Part shown: one piece after another, positions 14,575 to 24,735 of the stretch
Layout: every line of letters begins with the position of its first letter
Numbering within the stretch: the stretch's first letter is position 1
Assembly (NCBI RefSeq): GCF_012273895.1
Contig: NC_052109.1
Span: 4,540,432 to 4,604,431 of the forward strand
Source: Zerene cesonia
Taxonomy: Eukaryota > Arthropoda > Insecta > Lepidoptera > Pieridae
DNA length: 64,000 nt
Reading direction: 5' to 3'
Position numbers and translations under genes: made by a program
Notes under the pieces: generated by a model
Databases searched by the model: none
Seen by the model: only the letters and a program-made list of their open reading frames with translations
Told to the model about the DNA's origin: nothing

Positions 14575-14900
14575 ACTCTTAAGTCCTTCCCCATGTTTCT
14601 ATCAAAAGTCATGCAGCGGTTTAGACTTGATAACATTACAGACAGACAGACATAGCTATTAGGCTGAGGACATCAATATTATTTGTGTGAACCTATTAGT
14701 AAAAGCATGGAACGTATATGAGTCTCATGGAATCCATACAATTACTATTTATTAGTCCTTAAGCTTAGCTGCTGAACCAATTGGGATGAAATATGGAATA
14801 ATGAGAGGTCAATTGAGAGATTTGTATGGTATTGATGTGATTTGTATTGTCATACCACGCAGACGAAGCCGCGGTTAGAAAGCTAATGATTCAATATCAT
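14575..14900 (+). repeat. Decayed lepidopteran interspersed repeat
   Basis: 'catgcagcggtttagact' and 'acagacagacagacatag' are followed by 'gctgaaccaattgggatg' and 'cagacgaagccgcggtta'. These are characteristic pieces of a common lepidopteran repeat (usual form '...gcgaagccgcggg...aaagctagt'). There is no intact ORF. It may be two nested fragments. Confidence 0.6.
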
Positions 14901-15189
14901 GTAAATAGACATTTATTTGTCAGAATACATAGATGAGTAAAGAGTCGTATTTAAATAAATAACTAACTACTATCACAAAGAAATAAAAGACCTTTTAACG
15001 GACTTTAATCGCGATTTATTCATTATATTATATAAGTCTCGCTGTGACCACGCTAGCTGTAAAGTGTTCGAAACATCTGGATAAGTAATAGTATAGATAA
15101 ATCGTGTTTAAAAACCGTTAAAAATATCTAGGTACCTATTTTCCCAAAAATATAGGATTGTTAAACTACATACCAGTCTGATAAAGAGG

Positions 15190-15490
15190 AAAGATCAGAT
15201 TTTTGGTAGTTTGTTATAACTTTACTCAAAACTGCTTGACCGCTTTCGAAAATTCACCCAGAAATCATGCAGCTTGCTAATGTGAGAGCAAACCTGAGTG
15301 ACAGTCGCTATATTTTTATGATGTGTTGAACCCAAGTAAACCCGTGCGGACCAGTGGCAACGAGTTAGTTAACTCAAAAAAGCGAATTAGTCCTGAACCA
15401 AAACTTATCTTGACTAATATAATGGGCTAGCTGTTCGCCCAGCCTTTGTCCGTGGTACATATAGCCTACGTCAGTTAGTGAAGATGCAGC
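15190..15490 (+). repeat. Two adjacent repeat relics
   Basis: The first part (about 15,190-15,375) contains 'aaaactgcttgaccgctttc' and 'accagtggcaacgagtt', typical repeat phrases. The second (about 15,425-15,490) contains 'gtggtacatatagcctacg' followed by 'tcagttagtgaagatgcagc'. It is directly matched by a diverged copy at 58,851-58,893, so it is an interspersed element by evidence within this window. Confidence 0.65.
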
Positions 15491-16039
15491 TTTTATTTAT
15501 ATATTTTATATTAAAGTTTATTGTTAAAAAAAGTGAACACACATGTAATTCAATCGCGATACAAATAATGAGAGACTTTTTGAAATCGGTCGAGTATTTT
15601 TTAAGAAAGGATTACAAATATAAATACAAAAAAGAAACAAAAGTTTCCTCTTTATACTATAATTATTATTTTAGACGACCAAATAGGATTCACAGACAAT
15701 GAAAAATAACCAAATCAAAAATTCAACCATCAGCTCCTGAGAACGCTAAAATACAGTTAACTAAAAAATAAACAATATGTTAATTTGCTATACTTTGTAT
15801 TATGCAATGTTATTAGGTATAAGGTATTATGTTAAAATATCAGTAAATGTTTTTGATGTTTTGTCTGTTTTAGTTGTGTGTATTTATACTTTATTGTGGT
15901 GGTGAAAAAACAACTTCAAAATATTATCCTAAGCCAGCAGATGTCTTTTCACTGAAGAGTGATTTCTTCCAGGCAACACACTGTGTTCTAATTAAGACTT
16001 GAATGAAATACTTTATCGTGCTTAAATATGGTTTTAATT

Positions 16040-16170
16040 CATTCTTTTCAATGCGGAAATCTGTCTATCTGTTATGCTTTCACAGCTCAACCACAGCACT
16101 GATGCGGATGAAATTTGGAATATTAATAGTTGAAGAACCAGTTAAGCCAACCAGCAAATTTTGTGTAATT
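16040..16170 (+). repeat. Repeat relic
   Basis: 'gtctatctgttatgcttt', 'cacagctcaaccacagcac' and 'gcggatgaaatttggaat' belong to the same general class of lepidopteran repeat as 14,575-14,900. Degenerate and noncoding. Confidence 0.5.
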
Positions 16171-18604
16171 TTCTTTTTGTTATATCTCTGCAATCATATA
16201 AATGTATTATTGTTCATACAAACGAGTCACAATAAAAATTATATATTTTAATTTTAGTACAGGACAATTTCTATGTCGTCGCGCTGCGCGGTATACACTG
16301 CTAGCTTAACAATGTTACCTTACCTTGTGAATGAAATAAAAGCAGCAATGTTGTGCTTAACGCGAATTTTCCTTGAATACGGAAACATTTAATGTCACGA
16401 TATAAGGGGAATCCCGCGCGTTGAATATCAAGACAAGTCATGGGTTAGCCCTAGACAGTAAATATGTTTAATTTAAGAGAACAAAATAATTAAATTTTTA
16501 TGTATGAGTGTTTGTTCCGGAAATAAAACAAAATACGATTAACGAAACGGCTGGACTTATTAAGGGAAATGCAGTATGTACCAGGCGTTAGCTTGTATAT
16601 TATTTGTTGCTTTCTCTAATCAAAATATACTTTGACACGTCTTTCGGATTATGAAAATTTTTAACTTATAAAAAATAAATAAGAATCATTTAAGACAAGA
16701 AATAATAATTATTTCTGAATCTGTAACTCTGTTTAATGAGAAAATTCATTTGAGTAATTAAATAATTGAATTGATTAGATTTTATAGACAAAGTTTTATT
16801 TGACAGAGCTTAAGATGTATGGATAATGGAAGAGTAATCACAATGTATTCTGTTATAATAACTTTGTCTCTGTCATGACTGCAGGTCATGAGTCTAGTGT
16901 GAAAGAGAAGCAAATATTTTCACAGTTCATTCCCACTATATTCCACAATATTTACCTATGAAATTCTTATAGTAACATTATTAAGGAAGACAATGATGAA
17001 CCTGATGCTGATATTTATTTGGAAAGAAAAAGACAAAAGGTCAAAATCACTAGATCGCACCGTTCATTGTGTATTATCTGTGAAGAAATAGAATAAATAC
17101 TCTTTGGCATAAGCAATTCATCCTGGCTGGCCACCAAATTTCTATTTTTTTGATTCTTTGTCACTCTAATAATCCGTAAGTTTATGGATAAATTAATGTG
17201 TGTATTTTAGTGTTTGATACTAAATTGTTGTTTTTTGGTCACATTTCATAATCAGGCAGTGATACGTTCTTCCCGCGAGGTAATTGACATTTTTTTGAAT
17301 TAAAAAGATTTATTTCAATATAACATTATAAGAATATCGTTAATGAAAATAAAAATTAACATGGTATTTACTTCAGAACAAACCGTGGTTCTACATCATG
17401 AATTATAATAGACTACAGAAAAATCGCAATTTTACTGACTGACTGACTCCAGTCATTTTTCTTTTAGATGTACATTGATATTGCAATGTCAGTATAATGA
17501 CATTAAATGCGATTAAAGTTTCTAGAATATTTTCAATTTATTCATATACAAGTAATATGAATATTGCAAACATTTCAGAAGACTTTTGACTTCCTTTCTT
17601 TGTTCATAAAACATTATAAAATGGGCATACTGATTATATGTTTTAAAATATTATATCATCACAGTTTTTAGACAATTTAATTAAAAAGTAGATTAAACTT
17701 CAAAATTATTATTAAACAATTCTTTATCCAGCTTTTTACTGTTACCGTCTTCATTTGTATAATATTTTGGAATCACTGCGCATGCCCGTCGTTAGACTTT
17801 TATTTCTTTCAAAGGAAGATGTTATGCACGTATTTTGCTTTATATAATATTGAATGCATGTTTGCAAATCAATTAAATATTTCTCGATTCTACGATAACT
17901 CTATGATGAAATTAAATGTACTCGATATTCATCATATATGAATGTATGGTTCTAGAACTATATTAACTATACTAATATTAACAATATAAATTCTGTATAT
18001 ATTCCTCTAAATATTACACGTAACACGACGTAATTTATGACGTCATTAATGAATTAAGAGGTACATTCTCGTCTATTATTTGCTATGCCGACTTATAGAA
18101 TTTAAGCACAATGCTATATAATATACAATAAAAGTGATAAAAACTGCAAAATTGGCATTTCCCTTTGCAAGGTTATTTTATACGATAAAACATGTGAAAA
18201 TTCATATTTCAATCAAACAAGGACGATGCGCTTTAATTTTACGAGACTTAAACTAGAGGGCACTAGCCATCGTGTTTTGGAAGGAAACTCGTTTGCATAT
18301 TTTGTCCTAGATTTCTTCCGTCTTTTTGAAGCTACAAGAAGATACGTATGTATAATTCAATATAAAATATTGTAGGTTGTTTTTACAATATTATACTAAT
18401 TAATAATGGTAATGGTTTAATAGTAAATTTAATGTTCTTTAGAAGAAATTTGGGAGAAAATTAATAGAGATTTTTCTGACCTTTTTAACATAACATTAGA
18501 TAGATATTACATAGACGGAAACATATTTACAATGGCCACAAAAATTAACAAAACGAAATATGCTAAATTAGTAACATTGTGGTAATTGTTATAGGGTTAT
18601 AAAA

Positions 18605-18892
18605 ACATTTATCAAAAGTCTAGGCTCTAAAAGTATTTTCCCTGTCTACTAAGAATACGATAAAAAGACTCGAAAATATTTTCGTATGCTTTAACGAGGA
18701 ATTTTAGCATCATATTAAATTTAGTTAGTCATTAGATAAAACTGTGACAATTAGTCAAAGAACATTTTTTATATAATAACGGGCTGAGCGGAGCTGGTGG
18801 TTTGCCGGATGGTAAACGATCACCACCGGACTTGAAGATTTGCAGAAGTAGAGCAAAGTCATTGCGCTTTTAATAAAGGATAGGGAAATGAT
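18605..18892. repeat. Repeat block abutting gap, left side
   Basis: The phrase 'ttttccctgtctactaagaa' with 'tacgataaaaagact' (about 18,635-18,671) recurs in nearly the same form at 19,998-20,033, beyond the gap. The last 110 bases hold 'gtttgccggatggtaaacg' and 'atcaccaccggacttg', a known lepidopteran interspersed motif. The gap probably arose because this repeat-rich stretch was hard to assemble. Confidence 0.6.
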
Positions 18893-19892
18893 NNNNNNNN
18901 NNNNNNNNNNNNNNNNNNNNNNNNNNNNNNNNNNNNNNNNNNNNNNNNNNNNNNNNNNNNNNNNNNNNNNNNNNNNNNNNNNNNNNNNNNNNNNNNNNNN
19001 NNNNNNNNNNNNNNNNNNNNNNNNNNNNNNNNNNNNNNNNNNNNNNNNNNNNNNNNNNNNNNNNNNNNNNNNNNNNNNNNNNNNNNNNNNNNNNNNNNNN
19101 NNNNNNNNNNNNNNNNNNNNNNNNNNNNNNNNNNNNNNNNNNNNNNNNNNNNNNNNNNNNNNNNNNNNNNNNNNNNNNNNNNNNNNNNNNNNNNNNNNNN
19201 NNNNNNNNNNNNNNNNNNNNNNNNNNNNNNNNNNNNNNNNNNNNNNNNNNNNNNNNNNNNNNNNNNNNNNNNNNNNNNNNNNNNNNNNNNNNNNNNNNNN
19301 NNNNNNNNNNNNNNNNNNNNNNNNNNNNNNNNNNNNNNNNNNNNNNNNNNNNNNNNNNNNNNNNNNNNNNNNNNNNNNNNNNNNNNNNNNNNNNNNNNNN
19401 NNNNNNNNNNNNNNNNNNNNNNNNNNNNNNNNNNNNNNNNNNNNNNNNNNNNNNNNNNNNNNNNNNNNNNNNNNNNNNNNNNNNNNNNNNNNNNNNNNNN
19501 NNNNNNNNNNNNNNNNNNNNNNNNNNNNNNNNNNNNNNNNNNNNNNNNNNNNNNNNNNNNNNNNNNNNNNNNNNNNNNNNNNNNNNNNNNNNNNNNNNNN
19601 NNNNNNNNNNNNNNNNNNNNNNNNNNNNNNNNNNNNNNNNNNNNNNNNNNNNNNNNNNNNNNNNNNNNNNNNNNNNNNNNNNNNNNNNNNNNNNNNNNNN
19701 NNNNNNNNNNNNNNNNNNNNNNNNNNNNNNNNNNNNNNNNNNNNNNNNNNNNNNNNNNNNNNNNNNNNNNNNNNNNNNNNNNNNNNNNNNNNNNNNNNNN
19801 NNNNNNNNNNNNNNNNNNNNNNNNNNNNNNNNNNNNNNNNNNNNNNNNNNNNNNNNNNNNNNNNNNNNNNNNNNNNNNNNNNNNNNNNNNNN
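18893..19892. other. Assembly gap (1,000 N)
   Basis: Exactly 1,000 unknown bases, the usual placeholder for a gap of unknown size. Both flanks carry related repeat sequence. The long open frames across it are artefacts. Confidence 0.99.
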
Positions 19893-20275
19893 TAATAAAT
19901 GTTATTTGCAGTTAACAATTTTCTTTTTTCTTTATTACAATATTTATGGCAAGACTAGGTATATATAAACATTTATGAAAAGTCCAAGCTCAAAATATTT
20001 TCCCTGTCTACTGAGAATACGATAAAAAGACTTAAAAACCGCCGCCGACCGACGGGAATAGAGTAATGGACTGGAAAGGGTGGAAAAAAGGATATGGGCC
20101 TACGGCTCCCCCAGTCACCGAAGAAAACACATTAGCATGTTACTGTTTCAGGCCGATCTTACTTGGGGCCAGCCAGCCTTGCCGGCTAGCGGAATTCATG
20201 CCGAAACGTGCTCGACTCCCACACTCCAGCAGCCATGTAAAGATGATAGGCACACACCATAAAATGAGATAATTA
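19893..20275. repeat. Repeat block abutting gap, right side
   Basis: This side shares the 'ttttccctgtctactgagaa' and 'tacgataaaaagact' unit with 18,635-18,671. It continues into a GC-rich part (20,040-20,260) containing 'ccagccttgccggctagcgg', 'attcatgccgaaacgtgc' and 'tcgactcccacactcc'. I recognise these as a diverged form of a lepidopteran repeat. Its two short overlapping ORFs are not genes. Confidence 0.6.
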
Positions 20276-23200
20276 TTTAGTTATATTAAACATATACATT
20301 AAGCCATAATATAGCCGTTTATCGTGTTTTCGGTAAATTTCGAATATCGAAAAAAAAAACTGAAACTGAACTGATATAGAATATAAGGTCTAAAGAGTTC
20401 TTCTCGATACCAAAAAAATAAAGAATTATTCTAAATACTTATCAATATAACCTACAGTGGTAGATTTATCTATATAAAAGTTTATTGTATTCTTATAATT
20501 AGATCAGAATGTAACTAAATTAAATAATTACTGGAAGTGGGTAAAAAGTCCGTACAAAATAATTCCTTATTATTTTATTGTTGGCATAGATACCAGTCTT
20601 GTATATCTACTTGAGGTTACAGCTTCATCTTCTTACTTCTCATAGAAATCAATATTTAAAAACTTATTTCCTACAATGAAACTATTTTCCCTGTCGGTAC
20701 AATTACCGCTACGGTGGTTTTGTATAGAAGATATTGTAAGGTTACAAAAACAAATTTCGGTCTCACCAAATGACAAATATCATCGTCATCAAGCTTTTAG
20801 TCCATTCTGCAAAGCTGTACAATGTTAATCGGTACATGTAATGTGACGTCCTAAAAATATGTATTTTATCTATGATTTTATTCGGTGCATTGATTATGAT
20901 ATGCTTCGATTCTGTTAATAGACTTATACTTTTACATGGACGCCAGTATTTAAATACTATAAAAATGTACCTACTGTAATTGTTTGTAGTTTATAATAAT
21001 ATCGAGCTAGTATTACGTCATAATATCTTCGCTATAATTGTCAGATGGAGGTTGAGCGCATTCGTACTCAGTGCTTACTCAGGCATCGCTATTGCTTCTA
21101 ATCATGGCGCAACAGCGCAAATATTTTATAAATTAATTTAAAATAATATATAAATGATTATTAAAAAGTAGGCAAACTTGTTTTTATATACCGCGATAAA
21201 AATAACATAATATAACTACATCCTTCAAAATTAAACACCCCTACAGTCTATAATCATCATAGTGTTAAGGCATTATAGAGGTATCTAACTTCCAATAACA
21301 ATGCTGTTCTATTTTAGTGTCAAATTCTGAGTACAGTGATGGTCATCAGTAAACTAATCAAAAGCAATGAGTGTTGATGGTGTTGACGACACACTGACGG
21401 ACGAGCGTTGTTCATAAAATTGTAATAAACTTGCATCTATGTACCTTTAGTTCTTAGCGTGATGCAATATGTATATGCTATGTAAACTAAATAATTAAAA
21501 CAATTTTTTAACCGTACAATTTCCATTTCTTTGAGATAAAGAATAAACACACTCACTCTTTGAATCGCTTCAGTTATTTTACTCGTTATATATAAATTAA
21601 TAATTATTATTTAAACCGTTCGAATTCTTTACTTTTCACGATAATTGTTATGTAATTATAAATATACAAACGTTTATTACCTTTGGTTTTTAAAGAACTT
21701 TGTGACCAACTATTTGTTGGTCACTAAGTATATTAGGAAACGCATTCTTAAACACATTCATTGAACTTGTAATCATAGAGAAGAGAAAATAAAATATTCA
21801 TGCAAAAACATAAGTGCTTCATTAAAACGATAGTATCATTTCATCGTCCGGCAAGTCAAAGGCGGTTGTAATTATCACTTCTTTTATTCAAATAACGAAT
21901 GCAATATTTCATTAGTAAAGCACCTTTGTGCGTTTAAAAATATTGAAAATTTTGTTCGCGTTTGAAAAATATTATCCACGTACAAGCCTGGCCTGCTTTC
22001 GCACATGATAGTGTAAAATGACACTGTGTGAGGAGTCAGCTTTTCAGTGGACAATGAAAAGTACAGATTATATAATTAAAATAAAGCGAAGTAAATTGAC
22101 CTTTATCACGCGGTAAAAGGTGTCGGTTTGGTTTAGAGTGTAATGTGTTTATAATATTCGGTTGCCGTACGCAGTAAAGTGGTGATGATGCGAAATGCGG
22201 CACCGTAGCGCTCGTACATGGCAACCTGCGCCTGCACACCTTGCGTATAAAAATATACCCACTGCTTAGCGAATGATAGCCGGCTGAATCCATGTTTTTG
22301 TGACAGTTTCGAGTAGTTGTACTTTTATATATCTATAAATACGTATACTTAATTTATGGTCGGAATCTTTCGTAAATTTATGTTTTGATAAGAGTGTAAA
22401 TATCACTTTGTGAATATATTATTAAAAAAATGCCACATATTTTTTGAGTAACTATTTAACATTAAGGACATATTTCTATACTGTAAAGAAACATTGAACC
22501 TTGAAGAAAGTTTATAAACTAATTAGCCAGGATATGGTCAAATTGCCACGCTTCGCCTTTAAAATAAACAGTACATTCCCCATGCACTATAAAAGTTAGA
22601 ATCTTGAAATCCAGTATGTCCTAAACATATTCTCAAAAAAAAAAAAATTAATAAGAATAATCATATATTTTAAAAGACTTATTAATCGCCACTTGAATTA
22701 GCGTCTTTATAATAGTAAGTAAGTAAGTTGTCTCTCAAGTGGACCTCAGACCTTAAAAGTTAGAGCGGCCTGTTGCTTTCGACCATTGTTTGGGATCGTA
22801 TTTCACGGCCCTTCTGATAAAAATGCAGTGTCATGGATATACTTCATACCGACTTGAATGGGAAAGTATTTGTCATTGAATTTTCTTACTAAGCCAATTA
22901 AAGTATATGTATGTACACATTGTGTATTTGAAAATAGAATATTTTTATTTTATTTATTTCATTTAGTTTTGACTGTGGTCGAGTACGTTTCAACACGAAA
23001 TCGGCCAGCTCGTACCCCACAGACGATCGGTAGTACATTTTCCTCAGACCCTGTATAGTCCTGTGCTGAGTAAATGTTTAAATAAATATTAAAAAAAAAA
23101 CATTGTGTTTTATAGAGATAATTTAGTTTTCGAGACTTAGATTACAATGTATATAAAGTGTAATAAATACGTTAGTATCATTGTAAATGTGAAATAGGTT

Positions 23201-23840
23201 ACAGTTTATAATAGTGATTTTGACCTGACTACATCAAAGAGCATGTACATGAAAATCAGAAGTGAGAAAATAAGTGACCCAAGCATTCCTAATATTTTGT
23301 TATATATAGAACTGCGAAGGTATGAGTCTGTTTGTTTACTTAGCTCAGACTCGTTCACTTGCACTAATCGAATGCGCTTGGTCATGGCGATAAGCGCTAT
23401 GTACGAGTAAGTATGTAACAGCTAACGAAAGTATTAAATTCATTTCGCGCCAACCCATGCGTTTAATTTCCAATACATTATATTTCTATAATTTCCATTG
23501 TACGGACTTCGGGGCAGTTCGCAGGTAATGAAACAACATATTTTCCTCATCGTAACATTGCATCGCAAGTTTACAATACATTGCAGCATTGCAAAACGTA
23601 TATCAACATCGAACCGGTAGCGACGCTCTAGTGTATGACGAATACCAGCAATCCTTTGTTATCGAATGAATTGCAAAATTCGTTCTGAACACAGTAAGGG
23701 CGTAGTCGTCAAGTAAGCAAGTGGCGCACTCTATTGAGAGACAGAGGAAAAAGGGACTCTCATATCAGTATTGCTTGTTTAAAATTTCGAGCTTTGTGTA
23801 CATTGGTGGTTTTGTATGAAGAACCCAGCATCGGTGTAGA
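20276..23840. other. Gene-free AT-rich region
   Basis: No supported gene. GTGACCAAC and GTTGGTCAC form a perfect 9-bp hairpin with a 5-nt loop at 21,702-21,724. The stretch 22,710-23,060 has mixed composition and small ORFs, and may be an unidentified repeat. Near 23,390-23,640 GC content rises as the upstream side of the SERTA gene approaches. Confidence 0.5.
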
Positions 23841-24120
23841 GTGTGCGGTGCATTGTAGAGCAAGCAATTGTTAATATACATATTGTGTCATTGGCAGGGT
23901 ACAGGGCTATATCTAGCGCGGCCTTGCGGCCCTCTTTGCCGCAACGCAAATCGTTGAAATCAAAACTTTCACGCTACGGACGCTACGAAGTTTTACAGCT
24001 ACGAACTTCCTGCTACGTACGACGCACCCTGCACTCGAAACTTTTGTTTTCGAGAGCTTTTTTGTCACTGTACTGTTATCTGACCTATGAAACTTTCAGC
24101 TTTTTGTCTACGCCTGTACT
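23840..24120. other. GC-rich block with four GCTACG words
   Basis: GCTACG occurs at 23,973, 23,982, 23,998 and 24,012, three times followed by R-A-C or A-A-style variants, in a block richer in GC than its flanks. A 95-codon ORF covers it but has no domain. It could be a repeat fragment or an upstream control region of the SERTA gene 600 bp downstream. Confidence 0.3.
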
Positions 24121-24612
24121 TTCAATATAGTGGAGATCTAATGAAAATTGTTATTAATGTGCGCGCATTGGTTTCTTTATGATATCCAATATTTATTCTA
24201 AAAATATTAAGTTTTTTCTTACACTTTCCGGTTTTCTACTGAAAATGTTTTTGAAGCGTTACGAACTTACTTAATAAAAATTAACATTAAATTTTTTACA
24301 AAAGGCATAAAGTGAATGACCACTCTTATAGCATTTTTTCGTAGAAATACTTTGAATTGCAACATGGGAGAAAGCTACACATAAATCCTCTGGTTTCGTG
24401 CTGGACGCCAGTGGAGGGTAAGTTTAATTTTGTTTTTCGTGGAAGTATAACGCAGGTGGGCGCAGCGCTGTGAACGTAGAATCCAGTATTGTGTGCCGAA
24501 AGCCGCACAGCCGAAGCAGGTCGGGCGAAGCGGGGCCGATTCGGGCGGATCGCAACTTCGAAACGTCGTAAGTCCCAGCCGCGGTCGACACTCGCCTCGG
24601 CCCTCGCTCTCG

Positions 24613-24648
24613 TCAGTCTGCGCCCGGCCTCTGCACCGATTGTACGTG
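24613..24648 (+). promoter_or_regulatory. Probable Inr + DPE core promoter of tara
   Basis: TCAGTC at 24,613-24,618 fits the arthropod initiator consensus TCAKTY with the A at 24,615 as +1. GTACGTG at 24,642-24,648 falls exactly at +28 to +34 and matches the downstream promoter element RGWCGTG in six of seven positions. The surrounding 24,460-24,640 is CpG-rich and there is no TATA box at -30. This would give a 5-prime UTR of 117 nt before the start codon at 24,732. The call rests on motif spacing only. Confidence 0.45.
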
Positions 24649-24699
24649 TTAGTGACGCCGTGCTGTGACATATTTGACAGTTGTTATCGTGTTCGTGTG

Positions 24700-24735
24700 A
24701 TGTTTTCGTATCGGAACTATGGTGTATCCCCATGA
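24700..24735 (+). CDS. 11-codon upstream ORF overlapping tara start
   Basis: An ATG at 24,700 opens an 11-residue reading frame (MFSYRNYGVSP). Its TGA stop at 24,733-24,735 overlaps the proposed tara start codon in the sequence ATGA at 24,732-24,735. This geometry is known to allow termination-reinitiation or to damp translation of the main ORF. Whether it is translated is unknown. Confidence 0.35.
   Translation: MFSYRNYGVSP

Larger units (their letters stand above)
13271..18600. other. Gene-free AT-rich region with repeat relics
   Basis: No supported gene. Small ORFs such as 15,478-15,702 and 16,003-16,251 overlap repeat relics. The rest is AT-rich DNA with scattered homopolymers. Confidence 0.55.

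Noticed and set aside
18755..19918. Long open frames on both strands across the first N run
   Set aside because: They are almost entirely unknown bases and carry no sequence evidence.
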